Positions 1-11,543 of a stretch of DNA of 64,000 bases are shown here, in pieces. The DNA is from Eledone cirrhosa (taxonomy: Eukaryota > Mollusca > Cephalopoda > Octopoda > Eledonidae). The number at the start of each line of letters is the position of its first letter. Positions within the stretch are counted from its first letter, which is position 1. Under the pieces are notes generated by a model, which was not told the DNA's origin, did no database searches, and worked only from the letters and a program-made list of their open reading frames with translations. The stretch is taken from assembly GCA_964016885.1 (NCBI GenBank), contig OZ024742.1, positions 12,364,181-12,428,180 on the forward strand. The letters run 5' to 3'. Position numbers and translations under genes: made by a program.

Positions 1-288
1 CTCTGAGTCTCTGGATCAAAAACATAGCACACACCTTTTCCTCTATGTTTTTTCTTTGCTTGTTTCCTTAAAGCTTACCATCCTTCCGTTGGTATACATC
101 TATTACGCAATTTACACCTGATGAGATCATCGGGTTCTTACGCAACCTGGTCACTGAAATGTGTATAGTGTTTACAGTAATAAAGAATAAAGGAAATTCA
201 ACATATTTGGCCTCCAGTCATTTCACATTGTAATATATATATCTTCCCATCTACTTATCTATTTGGCTATCTATCTATCTATAAATCG
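1..288. other. AT-rich non-coding leader
   Basis: I see no gene here. The last 50 bases are an imperfect (ATCT)n tract, about 244-285, which forms the 5' boundary of the LINE that follows. A weak hammerhead-like arrangement near 112-185 was examined and not accepted. Confidence 0.6.
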
Positions 289-303
289 ATAGATATCGAC
301 TAG

Positions 304-3187
304 ATTTTCCGACTGCGCCAACCTGGACTTGGGCAAACCGCAGAGGATCATCAAGGTCGTACCTAGATAGGTGCTTAGTTAGAAATAAGGATAAGGACTT
401 TTTAAGTTGTCCAAACTGCGCATGGTTGGCTATTCAGACCACAAGTTAGTGACCTGCATGGTCAACCTTGACAGAACGCATAGACAGGGACCCGGTTACT
501 GGAAGCTCAACTTGTCCTTACCGGCAAGTAAGGTTTACAGGGACCGGATTAGCACTTTAGTTAAGGAACGGTTGACGGGCGCAATCGTCAACAGCAGGTG
601 ATGGGGATCTCTCAAAAGAGAGATTAGAGTAGTCTCTATAGAATTTAGTAAGGAGTTAGCCTCCAATAGAAATAGGGAGGAAAGGGAGATGGTAGATAGT
701 GTAGAAGAGGCAATTAGAAGCGGCGACGTAGCCAGAGTGCTAGCGTCGAGAACGGCCCCGGGCCATTTCTTCGACGCGAAACACGAAGGCTGCATCGTCC
801 GAAGAAAAATACGTGCTCTGGGAAACGAGGGGACCAAAGCTGTTAGCTGGGCCCGCGTGACAGAAGCCAAAAGGGGGAGCAGATCCACTATCCGGTCTTT
901 GCTGCGAGACCAGGATGGACGGGTGATCCTTGAACCTAAGCAGATGTGCGAGGCTTTTCAAAAGCACTTTGCCAGATTGTTCGGAAGGGGCGGGGAGACG
1001 GTTGGGGAAATGGACTTCGGTCCATACCTCGACGGCTTGTCGCGTCTCTCGGACAGGGAGGCGAAGTCCTGCGAGGAGCCGATTTCAGCCGCCGAGATAG
1101 AGGACGTGCCCAACTAATGCGGCAAACGCAAATCCTCGGGTCTCGATGGTCTTCCATACGAACTATATCTAGCTATGCCGGACTTGTTCCCCGATCTCCT
1201 CGAGGCGGTCTACTGCAACTGGCAACAGAACGGGAGAATTCCCTGTGCTGTGACCAAGGGCGTAGTCACGCTAGTGAGGAAGGGCGAGAACAAGGGGGAC
1301 GATATAAATAATTTCAGGCCCATAACTCTGCTAAATACAGAGTTACAGATTTTGGCCAAGGTGCTAGCAAAGAGGTTGGCGCTTGTCGTGGGCAACCTGG
1401 TGGGAGATGCGCAGACATGTGCTATCCCGTCCAGGTCCATCCACGACAAGCTCCACCTCATGCGATACATCATAGAGAGGGTTGGGAACGAACCCGGCTT
1501 TGGTGGGGCCCTGATCAACTTGGATCAATCTAAGGCGTTCGATAGGGTCGACCATGGTTACTTGGATGCGATGCAAGCGGCGGCAGGCTTCGGACCCGTT
1601 TTCAGGGGCTGGATTAATGCCATGCACAGCAGCCGCATCTGCTCTAGGGTCAAGGTGAACGGCTACCTCTCGGAGCCGTTCGAAATCGCGCGGTCCATCC
1701 GACAAGGGTGCCCTCTCTCCTCCCTTCTGTATGTAATGACTCTAGAGCCACTGCTGCGGAAGTTGGAGTTGTTGCAGGGCATCCCGTTGGAACCAGGATT
1801 GCGCAAAGCGGTGTAGGCCTACACCGATGACGTAACAGTAATGATGTCGACGGCCTCGGAAATCGGGGCGATCGGCACCTTACTGGAGGAGTACGAAAGT
1901 TTTACAGGGGCTAAGCTGAACCGGGACAAGTCGATCGGTCTGCAACTCGGCACGTGGAGGGGCAGATCGATGGCGTTGTCGGGCGCTGGACGGAGGGCCC
2001 GGTGAAGTTGCTCGGTGTCTGGTTCGGACCAGACCAGGTGGAAGAACTGGTGAGAGGTAACGAACAGGGTCTTTGCACTGACCCAGAAGTGGACCGAGTG
2101 CAAACTGTCCCTGAAAGGTCGGGCGGAGGTGGCGAACACTTATATAGCGTCCGTCATCTACTACCGCCTGACCGTTGTGCCTTGTACAAGGGAGACGTCC
2201 GCCAAAATGAAGCGCGCACTCTTCCAATTCCTTTGGAAAAAGTGGGCTGCTATGGTGAGGAGATTCATCTGCTGTCAACATCCTTCGAAAGGAGGGCTGG
2301 GGATGCCGTGGCTAATGATGCGTAAACACGCACTAAGGCTACGGCACCTCCAGGTATTCCTCACCGGTCAACCTGTGTGGGCCCCGTTTGTGAGGGGAGC
2401 TTTTCTCAGACTCGTCTCGCTCACCGAGCTGCAATCCTGGGTCAAGCAAAGACCGAGAAAACTGGGCGCCTGGCACGCCGAGTGTGCCCAGGCGCTCACG
2501 GCTCTCTGGTAGGCAGACCCGGCTGTCAGTGGAGAATCCACCTCGTCATTCTATAGAGGGGTGGTGGTTAGCAGGTGCGACGACGCCCTCGGAGAAGCCC
2601 TAGGCATGGAGGAAAACGAACTGGCCAACCTGTTCGGTAGGACATTTAGCCCGGTACCCATGGATAACTTCCAGAGGTCCCTGGCCTGGCAGTGCTACCG
2701 AGGGGCTCTGCCCGTTCGACAAAGGCTCTACAGACACGGGCGCCCGGGTAGGGACCCCTCGAAAAAGATCTGTCCCAAATGCGTGTGCGACGAGGAAACC
2801 GTTGCACACGCATTGGTACACTGCTCGGGAATTGCCGATCTGTGGGGCTATGTCGAACAACTGCTGTCAAGGGTGGGACCTATCCGGTTGACCACGGAGT
2901 CTATTGTGACGATCAAGCCGCCTCCCCTCTTCAAAAACGAATGAGAGGCGGTGTTTCTGTGCGTAATAGCCATGGCGAAAGAGGTTGTATGGTGGACGCG
3001 TCTGAAAGGACTGAGGTCAGACACCTTTCTCTCTGGCCAACAACTGGTCCGTTCCTTCTGATATCATTTCGGAAAAAGGATCAGGCTGGAGAGAGAGGTG
3101 CTGCACCCCAGCCGTTTTTATGAAAGATGGGTGAAAGTGGCGAGAATGGCCCGTGTGAATGGGCCTTCACTCTACATCAGACTATAG
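304..3187 (+). pseudogene. LINE ORF2 remnant (endonuclease end, RT, C-terminal Zn motif)
   Basis: The reading frame keeps the last endonuclease motif (YSDHKLV), the linker, RT motif A (LDQSKAFDRVD) and motif B (RQGCPLSS). Motif C reads YTDD, not YADD, and is preceded by an in-frame TAG at about 1,814. The C-terminus has a Cys-His cluster (CPKC, then HALVHC) typical of L1/Tx1-type ORF2 ends. Stops at about 599-601 (TGG to TGA), 1,114, 1,814, 2,510 and 2,942, plus several frame changes, show that the copy is dead. In an intact element the protein would nick target DNA and reverse-transcribe its own RNA in the nucleus. The frame ends at TAG 3,185-3,187. Confidence 0.85.
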
Positions 3188-3229
3188 GTGAGGAAGATGA
3201 AAGATCAAGGGAGTACCCCCCCCCCCCCT

Positions 3230-3440
3230 CTGTGCTCCTGGGGAGTAGGGTTGCACACTTTTTATCGGGGGGGGGGGCGACCCCCCCCCCAAGGTGCCTC
3301 CTCCTTAATGAGGATTTTGTTATTAAATTTATTTTTGTTATATTTTATATTATTTTTATATCTTGTTATTGCCTCCTCCTTATTGAGGACGCCTTTTCAT
3401 GTAAACTCCCCCATTGTACTTGTCCCACTTTTTGATGCCC
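3230..3440 (+). other. LINE 3'UTR hairpin block
   Basis: The LINE 3'UTR contains a G-run and C-run hairpin at about 3,269-3,291, then two copies of a small hairpin of form CCTC-loop-GAGG at about 3,298-3,314 and 3,373-3,389. The same order is kept in copy B (38,970-39,110). The G-rich hairpin is also present in copy E. Conserved 3' structure in a LINE often serves as the RT recognition site; that role here is inferred. Confidence 0.55.
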
Positions 3441-3504
3441 TGGTGGCAAATAAAAAGAAAGTTATTTATCTATAAATCTAACTCCTTCTCTCACTCTTTC
3501 ATAT

Positions 3505-3560
3505 AGTGTGTGTGTGTGTGTGTGACTGTATGTGTGTGTGTGAATAAATATATATAAATT
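3505..3560. repeat. (TG)n microsatellite
   Basis: Two short TG runs separated by a 12-base spacer, followed by AT-rich sequence. No coding content. Confidence 0.85.
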
Positions 3561-3615
3561 CATATTTGTACATATACAGTACAGAGTGACTAGTCGTGAC
3601 TATTTTTCTAAAAAA

Positions 3616-3835
3616 ATGTTTATAATATAATTGTTTCTACTTTTGGCACAAGGCCAGCAATTAACCCAGTGTATTACTGGTACTTTATTTTATCGACCCC
3701 GAAAGGATGAAAGGCAAAGTTAACCTCGGCGGGATTTGAACTCAGAATGACAAGGACCGTAACTCTATGCGTCAAAGCATGGCGTCCGACCCTCTACTGG
3801 TACTGCCAATCCTCTGCCCATGTTTATAATATAAT
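3616..3835 (-). mobile_element. tRNA-derived cephalopod SINE with 16-bp TSD
   Basis: On the minus strand this reads as a cephalopod-type SINE. It has a B-box-like GAGTTCAAATCCCGCC, a core with GGGGTCGATAAAATAAAGTA, and a tail with GGCCTTGTGCC before AGTAGAAACAAT. The body (3,632-3,819) is flanked by perfect copies of ATGTTTATAATATAAT at 3,616-3,631 and 3,820-3,835, which is a clear LINE-mediated target-site duplication. No intact A box is obvious. Family assignment is from memory of octopus and cuttlefish SINEs. Confidence 0.9.
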
Positions 3836-4034
3836 ATACGTTGGACTACATTTTGCTATATATCGATTAAGAAGTATTTCACATTAGTGATATTCGATTG
3901 TTTTTTCCAGCAGGTCAAATAATCATTTACAGTCTTCCTCCTTTTGTATGGCTCAGGTTGTTTGTTTGAAAAGACTCTCTCACATTCATATTTTTATATT
4001 CTAGCACCAAATAGGTGTTTTTACCTAAATACTT

Positions 4035-4408
4035 CTTCATTTCTCTAGTCTTGAGGCCCAATCTAACATCATTTCGTCCACTATGTCTAAAAGCATCTAT
4101 ATCTGATAAGCGTTTATCAAAGAGAAGACCATTAAAAGACTTCTGTCCAGATATATATGAGAGTTGGAAGAATAATTAAATGGTTTTAATTGCCAGGGAT
4201 ATATCACAGTGGATAAAATGCCTTATTATTAGCTGCAGTGGCATTTAGTTTGGTTTTCTATCTGTATTTTGTTTAAATCCCATTGGAGCGGTATCTCTCT
4301 TACATGATTGAGGTGTTGATTAAAGAAATTTTGATTATATTCTCGTGGTAATCTCGTTATATTCTCCAAACATTCCTTCTACAAATTATATGGTTCTGTA
4401 ACAATAGA
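4035..4408. repeat. ~390-bp direct duplication, first copy
   Basis: This segment matches 5,665-6,058 in the same orientation, with scattered substitutions and a short insertion in the second copy. On the minus strand the stretch at about 4,240-4,400 still encodes a peptide closely similar to that of copy two (NQHLNHVREIPLQWDLNKIQ), which suggests a once-coding sequence. I do not recognise the family. Confidence 0.8.
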
Positions 4409-5664
4409 AATGGATTTATATTATGTTAAGGAATATCTATTTTAAGAGAAACTTTCCGTCGGTGTAAAATCGAAACTTTACAATATATGGCAGCAGCAAA
4501 GACATATCAAAGAAATTGATGATTATAAAACCGATCCAATAAATCCAATATGATGTCCAGTAATCCTTTCAAAGAGGGAATGGCTTTTAGAATGTAAGAT
4601 AATCCTCTCGAGAGAACCAAACTTAAATAGAGGTTGTATCGGAGGAAATGTGTCTCAATTTAAGCCAATTCTTTTGTCTAAAATTCATTGAATACAGAAC
4701 TTTTGTGTCTTTGTATAGATAAGAGGACGGCAGTAAATCTAAGACGTTGCGGTAAAAATATTGCAAAAATATACAATAGTATCAAGATAAGAGAAATCGA
4801 AGTCTTAACAAGAAGCAGCCGTCTGAATGTTTCTCGGAATTATGTCGCCTTATCTCGTTTTTTGTTCTACATTCTATAACAGAGAATTGTGATGAAATCA
4901 AAGCATCTTAATAAAAAATTACATCAATATATCCTATTGAGAATTGTAAAAAGTTTCTTTCTCTTTACTAGTTGAATTATAAATATGGATTACATTTGGT
5001 TTCTCTCTTAAGCTACTTCCGTTGTAATCTTCTTGCCATAATATCAGACATTTGCGAATTTGACACGTATATAAGAATGTAGAATATTATTCCCTTGTTC
5101 TTCACGCAATAATTTATTTAGTTTGAAGCCAGAATATTCATGTGTCAATTTTTATTAGTGGTAAATGAGTTGTACAGAGGGTGGCATTAAGTACTTCTTA
5201 ACTTACATATATATGATATAATATATAGTTAGATATAAGGTTGCAGATGAAATATTATGTAAGATTACTAAACTTGTAACTACATGTTTCAACATACAGA
5301 TACTATTTCATATCTTCAGATAACTATCGCTATTAGTTTTGATTTTATTCTCCACAATTACTTATTTTGGTCTTCTATCTGATCTCATGAGTGAAACATT
5401 TGATATAATGTCGTTAACATGTTCTCCTGTGTAGAAGTATTTCAGTAAACGTTGAGTTTAACTGCAAACTTAACAATTTACTATGGGTGAAAGAAGACCA
5501 GTGTGACGACAGAGCCCTGCAAAACATTAGAATTGTATCTCCATGACTATACTTATTTTGTAGTGGTTAAAAAGTTTAAATCGCAATCATCAAGTTCGAG
5601 AATATTGGGCAAATATCTTCTACCAATGTAGAGGAAAGGAGGGGTCAGCAAATTCCTGGTTTCT
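4409..5664. other. AT-rich sequence without recognisable gene
   Basis: Unique-looking AT-rich sequence between the two copies of the direct duplication. Only short open frames occur (the longest is 4,688-4,879), with no recognisable similarity. I see no repeat structure or RNA gene. Confidence 0.5.
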
Positions 5665-6058
5665 TCCTCATTTCTCTAGTCGTGAGGCCATTCTAATATC
5701 ATTTCCTCCTCTAAGTCTAAAAGCAATTATATCTGATAAGCGTTTATCAAAGAGAAGAACGTGAAATAGATGTGTTTACCCAGACTTCTGTCCAGATATA
5801 TATGAGAGCTGGAAGAATAATTAAATGGTTTTAATTGCCAGGGCTATATCACAGTGGATAAGATATCTCATTATTAGCTACAGTGACATTTATTTTGGTT
5901 TTCTGTCTGTATTTTGTTTAAATCCCATTGGAGCGGTATCTCTCTTACATGACTGAGGTGTTGATTAAAGAACTTTTGATTATATTCTCGTGCTAATCTC
6001 ATTATATTCTCGAAACATTCCCTCTCTGTACACGTTATATAGTTCTGTAACAACAGCA
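5665..6058. repeat. ~390-bp direct duplication, second copy
   Basis: Second copy of the segment at 4,035-4,408. It includes about 20 extra bases near 5,762 that are absent from copy one. The two copies are 1.6 kb apart. Confidence 0.8.
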
Positions 6059-6140
6059 ATGTATTAAAATTATTGCAATATATCGTTGATATAATAAAGC
6101 TAATTTCAGTTATATCAAATAAGATGCCAAGACAAAACAA
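5874..6140 (-). pseudogene. Unrecognised 88-codon minus-strand frame, conserved between duplicates
   Basis: The frame reads through about 50 residues shared with the duplicate at 4.2-4.4 kb (for example REYNQKFFNQHLSHVREIPL). Several differences between the copies are conservative or silent. It ends TKCHCS or NKCHCS, then stop, in both copies. A pyrimidine-rich TTCTTCCAG lies about 60 bases further along the minus strand, so an exon boundary is conceivable but unsupported. I do not recognise the protein. A decayed retroelement frame or a duplicated host exon are both possible. Confidence 0.35.
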
Positions 6141-7429
6141 AAAACAAACAACATGGCCATGCTTAGATTCTATATGACTATGTAGTTCTCGAAAGAAGCA
6201 GATCTGAATCTAAACAAGTATTAAGAGGTCACGGTTTAGAGAATTTCTATACTTGGGAAGACCCGCGATTCATCAAGGTGCTGCAGTATTTCCTTTCACT
6301 GAGCCATAAGATTAATATTTCCATTTGTGAAAAACTGGGCCTAATTCTTTGGGGCTACAATATATGATGTTATTCATATAAATCTTGGCATTGTTCCATA
6401 AAGAATTTGGCCGAGACGTAAAGCGTAATTCCATTACATTTGCCAAATATTTTTGTTCTTTTGTTTTTTGTATACTTTTTAAACCGAGTCGTATTAGTTT
6501 CAGCTCTTTGCATCATAATTTCAAATCCATCTAAAGTCAGTTATGACTTTATTTTTCCAGAGTCGATAAATAAGGTATCAATCCAATACTTTGGTTGATT
6601 CTCCTCTCTCTTACACAGTCCTTTTCTTTGTATCTATTTCTTGAGGAGATCGGCTGCTGCCAAACTTTAAGATGAATGAGCTCAGTCAGTTTGAGATAAG
6701 TCATTCCATATGTCACAGCTCTACCCCTCAAACTCCAGCTGGAATTGAGGTCCTGAGAAAGGGCAAAGAATTATTTTACACCCGAGAGTTAGTAAGTGTC
6801 AAACTAGTGTAAAGTTGGGTTAAAACTGTCATTTAATTTCGCCTCGCTACAATCAGAGTAAAATTTCACTGCTGTTTATATCAATCAGGCTACTGTTCTC
6901 ATTGTAAGTATGAACGCGTAACTATAGCAGACTACTATTACAAAAATAGCAGAGTTCAATCTATTTAAAGACACGTCTGTGATGTTCATTTATTATAGGC
7001 TAAATTGAATCCACCCTCAGATGAACTTTATGCTTTACAATAAGGTCAACAAAGCAATTGTGAATATTTTTTCTCCCATTTCTTTTCACATGTCATAGAA
7101 GGAACTTTTTCATCTGATCTTCTTAATATACTTAAAGGAATGATTTCTTTTGATCAACGCTGAAAGAGTGATTCATCTTTAAAGATCAGAACAAATTTGT
7201 AATATGTATCGCCAAATACTGACTGCTATTTATTGCGAACTAAAACCATAAAAATACACCCACTAGCGATTTCTATAAATGAACTAAGTCTATCTCGAAA
7301 ATCCAGTATCGGGTTAATAAAAAAGATGGATAAGAAGAAGCGAGGCATTTGGTGGCGACTGTATTTCTTTTATATTCTCATTTCTACTACTTCTGTATGT
7401 ATTAGCATTCATATATGTATGTATTTGTG
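6141..7429. other. AT-rich sequence without recognisable gene
   Basis: No convincing coding frame, RNA gene or structured repeat. The longest frames (6,549-6,731 minus; 7,233-7,430 plus) show no family features. Confidence 0.5.
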
Positions 7430-8081
7430 AACATTGCATATGCGAATATATGTGTGTATGTGTACGTGTATATGTGTACGTGTATATGTGCTTCTGTTCG
7501 TAAGTGGTGTTATTAGAGCGCGCGTATGTGTATGTGTATGTGAATGTCTATGTGAATGTGTATGTGTATGTGTATGTGTATGAGTGTGTGTTTCAGCGCG
7601 AACACAGTGGTAAGTGGTATGAGAGCGTCTGTCTGCGTGTATGTGTATTTGTATAAGTGTGTGTGTGTGCGTGTGTGTTACGGGGTGTCTGTATGTACAT
7701 CTCATTCTACGTATATGTGATACAATAGCAGTGTGTATGCATGTGTGTGTATTGTGTGTGTGTGTGTGTGTTTCTGTACGTGTTCAGTGCTATAAAAGTA
7801 TATAAATGTGTATGTATATGTATGTATGTGAGTGTGTGTGTGTGTGAGTGTGTGTGTGTGTGAGTGTGTGTGTGTGTTTTTCTGTATGTTTTCAGTACTA
7901 TAAAGTATATAAATGTGTGCTTATGTGTGTATGTGTATGTTTATGTGTGTATGTGTATGTTTATGTGTGCGTGTGTGTGCATTGTGTGTGTGTGTGTGTG
8001 TCTGTGTGTGTCTTTCTGTATGTTTTCAGTGCTATGAAGAATATAAATGTGTGTTTATGCGTGTATGTGTATGTGTATGTT

Positions 8082-8114
<33 letters not shown>
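7430..8114 (+). repeat. TG/TATG-rich minisatellite with internal ~110-130-bp units
   Basis: A long TGTG/TATG tract in which a short non-TG block (TTCTGTATGTTTTCAGT plus a TATAAA-rich segment) recurs at about 7,770, 7,880 and 8,010. This gives a higher-order tandem repeat. The long Val/Cys or Thr/His frames across it are compositional artefacts. Confidence 0.85.
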
Positions 8115-8115
<1 letters not shown>

Positions 8116-8735
8116 GGTAAACAGATGTTACTTCTCAGTAACAAAGTTGATTGTGTACTCTGTACCAGAAACGGGATTTCTTTGAAGAGGAACTTCAAGA
8201 TATGTTTGATAACGTTAAGAAGAACGGTAGAGCAGTGTAAAATATGTGCTCCTCTTCACTGCCAGATTTATTATTACTCAGAAACATTATTACATATTTA
8301 AACGGGTATTTCATCTTTACTATGATATCGGCATAGATTAGCTGGAGTTTCAATGTTATCAAACCATACTGGGATCGATAGGGACACAAAACACAGTGTG
8401 TGTCAATGAGAATATTTCTACTTTATCACAAGATCTGCCTGAATAAGGAGTGAGATTTCACACAAAACATATCCCGCAAATTTCAAAGAAGAAAAAAAGG
8501 AGGAGAGAATACATTGGGTAACTTAGTCTTAGATCTGAATAATATAATATAATATATTATGTGATGGTCACGCCTTGAAATGCTTTAATCGTAGGTTTAT
8601 GCAATCTAGTCTGACATACAACATCAACATGTACCAATCAACAAACATCTCCTCTACGTAGCTACGTGATCAGATTTCGTTCTAATCAAACACCATCAAC
8701 TTAAATAGGAAAGACACATTACCACCACGTAGTAT
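8115..8735. other. Non-coding spacer
   Basis: AT-rich sequence with no recognisable gene or repeat family. It ends in a (TA)n tract from 8,740. Confidence 0.5.
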
Positions 8736-8736
8736 T

Positions 8737-8791
<55 letters not shown>
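8736..8791. repeat. (TA)n microsatellite
   Basis: About 26 uninterrupted TA units directly before the solo satellite-like monomer. The same junction type is seen inside every unit of the main array. Confidence 0.95.
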
Positions 8792-8794
<3 letters not shown>

Positions 8795-9310
8795 ACGTAC
8801 ATACATATATGTATACAGCCATACAGTAGTATGTATGTATATATACATACATGCACACATATATATATTTACCTATGGATTTACCAAACATTTATTATAA
8901 TGCTCGGTGTGTTTCTAAACAAACATCCCGAATTAAACCGTACAGTGTCTAGCAACCACCGTTGCTCATTTGTTCAACACTGACAAAGGAACGCTGTACT
9001 AGTTTCAAGCTTATTAGCGATCGTCAGCAACGTATACCATCCTGTCAGATGATTGAACGTCTGAAAGTATATACTTTCCTTATGCATATTAACGTCTGAG
9101 CAGCCTAATTTGCATATCGAGTGAGTTAATCGGTCGGGGTACCGAAAACGATAAACGGAAAAAATGAAACGAAATTTCATTTCTCACATATATATATACA
9201 TACTACTGTACGTCTGTATACATATATGTATGTATACATATATGTATGTATACATACTTATATTTAAGTAACAGCCGTACTAGGAGTGAGAAATGAAATT
9301 GCGTTTCATT
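8792..9310 (+). repeat. Diverged solo monomer of the hammerhead satellite family
   Basis: Bases 8,792-9,185 match the 18-kb array monomer from its TACGTACATACATATATG block through the TTTCATTTCTCAC end, with substitutions throughout. The octamer ATTTGCAT (9,110-9,117) and the palindrome GAAAGTATATACTTTC (9,062-9,077) are intact. From about 9,200 a second partial monomer follows in inverted orientation and ends at TTTCATTTTTTCAGTTTA. The copy looks older than the array and could represent the dispersed ancestor. Confidence 0.85.
8992..9032 (-). ncRNA. Hammerhead ribozyme motif (type I), solo monomer
   Basis: Minus-strand reading: stem I 5' CGUUG, core CUGACGA, stem II GCU/AGC around AAUA, core GAA, stem III ACUAGU (2 bp plus 2-nt loop), cleavage-site A, stem I 3' CAGCG. 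Relative to the array, the middle stem I pair is U.G rather than G.U, which preserves pairing. The C.U mismatch in stem II weakens it. The 10.1/11.1 closing pair is U.U. Activity is not demonstrated. Confidence 0.65.
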
Positions 9311-9313
9311 TTT

Positions 9314-9390
<77 letters not shown>

Positions 9391-9995
9391 ACCGGCAATC
9401 GCTCTGTATAATCAGCTCCTAATTATTACAGGAATTCTATAAGAATCCAGCTTCTACAATTTTCTGCGAAAGCAGGGGAGTACGTGCTGCTGATGAACGC
9501 CAACCACCGTAAAATAGACTGTCAGCTCCTCTCTCTTCTTTCACCGAAAAGAAGTGACATAGTCACTACTTCAAAACTGATAGCGTATGGTCTTCTAAAT
9601 GTTTTTAATTAAACATACGGTATATTGACATATATACTATACATAGATACATATATATATATACACACACACACGCACACACACACACACACACATATGT
9701 ATATATATATCAGACCTGCCAACCTCTAAAAGAAGTGAGGCAATGGGGAAATTTTACATAGTGATAGCTATTCCCATTTTCACAAGAGAAGACATCTTTT
9801 ACCCACTCCAAATATGTATGTATATATATATATATATATAACTGCTCTGTAGAACAACTGATGTTTTTACATTGAGCTATTTATCTTACTGGTAATAAGG
9901 TAGTAATAAATTACTGTCTTTCACTATTTAGGGTTTAAAATATATATAACTATAAAAGGTTTTATTATATACATAATCATAAATAGTATCCTTAA

Positions 9996-10083
<88 letters not shown>

Positions 10084-10264
10084 CAATTTAAAAAAATATG
10101 ATCAACACTAATGTGTTTTTTTTGCAAAATGACAATAATTTTTTAGCCAGATAGAAATACCTTAATTCAAGTACATATAGTCCGTCTGTATCGATCTAGA
10201 AAATATTAAATATTAAATCTATACTTACAGACGTAAAATGGCAACTGCCTGGTGTCTAGACAAG
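9311..10264. other. (TA)n tracts and non-coding spacer
   Basis: (TA)n at 9,318-9,387 and 9,986-10,081, a short (CA)n at about 9,662-9,694, and AT-rich sequence between. I see no gene. Confidence 0.75.
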
Positions 10265-10272
10265 TTTACATG

Positions 10273-10345
<73 letters not shown>

Positions 10346-10346
10346 G

Positions 10347-10426
<80 letters not shown>

Positions 10427-10434
10427 TATATATG

Positions 10435-10466
<32 letters not shown>

Positions 10467-10701
10467 TGTAAGTATGTATGTATACGTACATACATATATG
10501 TATACAGACGTACAGTAGCATGTATATATATATATATATATACATACATGCAGGTACACATACATATATGCACGCATCAGTTTAGCAGACGCTTATTATA
10601 GCGCTGCTTTGTTAGTTTGTCAACAAACTGAACAGCCTGAATTTATGCCATACGGTGTTAAGGCAACCACGTCACCTTTTTGTTCAACACTGACACAGGA
10701 A

Positions 10702-10742
10702 CGATGTACTAGTTTCAAGCTTGTTAGCTATCATCAGAACCG
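10702..10742 (-). ncRNA. Hammerhead motif, array monomer 1 (stem I variant)
   Basis: Same fold as the consensus monomer, but stem I reads CGGUU against CAUCG, so the pair next to the core becomes U.C. Monomers 1 and 2 share this change. The defect is limited to the array edge, where homogenisation is expected to be weakest. This copy may be slow or inactive. Confidence 0.6.
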
Positions 10743-10772
10743 TTTACCCATCTGCCAGATAGTTGAACGTTC

Positions 10773-10825
10773 GAAAGTATATACTTTCCTTATGAAAATT
10801 AACGGCTGAGCAGCCTAATTTGCAT
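10773..10825 (-). promoter_or_regulatory. Putative promoter block: octamer plus palindrome
   Basis: Shown for monomer 1. On the ribozyme-sense (minus) strand, the octamer ATGCAAAT (10,818-10,825) is followed by the perfect palindrome GAAAGTATATACTTTC (10,773-10,788) and then the hammerhead. Both elements are retained in the diverged solo copies at 9.1 and 31.4 kb, while surrounding bases change. The octamer is lost in a few units (near 12,841, 14,783, 17,756, 19,757). Octamers act as distal elements of snRNA-type promoters, and newt Satellite 2 is transcribed from such a promoter. Function here is inference. Confidence 0.4.
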
Positions 10826-10984
10826 ATTGAGTGAGTTAAATCGGTCAGGCAAACCGAAAACGATAAGTTGAAAAAAATGAAAACGAAAAACGAAATTTCA
10901 TTTCTCACTCTTAGTATGGCACTTACTTAAATGTAAGTATGTATGTATACGTACATACATATATGTATACAGACGTACAGTAGC

Positions 10985-11046
<62 letters not shown>

Positions 11047-11481
11047 GCAGGTACACATACATATATGCACGCATCAGTTTAGCAGACGCTTATTATAGCG
11101 CTGCTTTGTTAGTTTGTCAACAAACTGAACAGCCTGAATTTATGCCATACGGTGTTAAGGCAACCACGTCACCTTTTTGTTCAACACTGACACAGGAACG
11201 ATGTACTAGTTTCAAGCTTGTTAGCTATCATCAGAACCGTTTACCCATCTGCCAGATAGTTGAACGTTCGAAAGTATATACTTTCCTTATGAAAATTAAC
11301 GGCTGAGCAGCCTAATTTGCATATTGAGTGAGTTAAATCGGTCAGGCATACCGAAAACGATAAGTTGAAAAAAATGAAAACGAAAAACGAAATTTCATTT
11401 CTCACTCTTAGTATGGCACTTACTTAAATGTAAGTATGTATGTATACGTACATACATATATGTATACAGACGTACAGTAGC

Positions 11482-11543
<62 letters not shown>

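Larger units (their letters stand above)
289..3476 (+). mobile_element. L1-Tx1-like LINE, copy A, 5'-truncated
   Basis: This copy is collinear with the LINE starting at 39,205 from the end of its endonuclease domain onward, and runs through the RT, the C-terminal cysteine region and the 3'UTR. It begins abruptly in an (ATCT)n tract and ends in AAATAAAAAGAAAG followed by ATCT-like sequence, so both ends touch the same microsatellite type. Identity to copy C over the shared part is high by eye, suggesting fairly recent mobility. RT sequence such as LDQSKAFDRVD and FRPITLLN places it near the L1/Tx1 group. Confidence 0.88.

Noticed and set aside
112..185. Hammerhead-like order CUGAUGA ... GAAA near the window start
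   Set aside because: Extra bases separate stem II from GAA and stem I pairs only with a bulge. Not distinguishable from chance.
3680..3740. A tRNA gene suggested by the B-box-like sequence
   Set aside because: No cloverleaf or intact A box, and it lies in a SINE body with a perfect TSD.
7848..8185. Cys/Val-rich or Thr/His-rich frames in TG and CA tracts (also near 51.0-52.0, 55.0, 61.0 and 61.7 kb)
   Set aside because: Microsatellite translation in every frame; no domain or biased third position.
9986..10545. Long Tyr/Ile frames in TA tracts, on both strands, here and at many other sites
   Set aside because: Pure (TA)n lacks stops when kept in phase with ATA/TAT. These are compositional artefacts.
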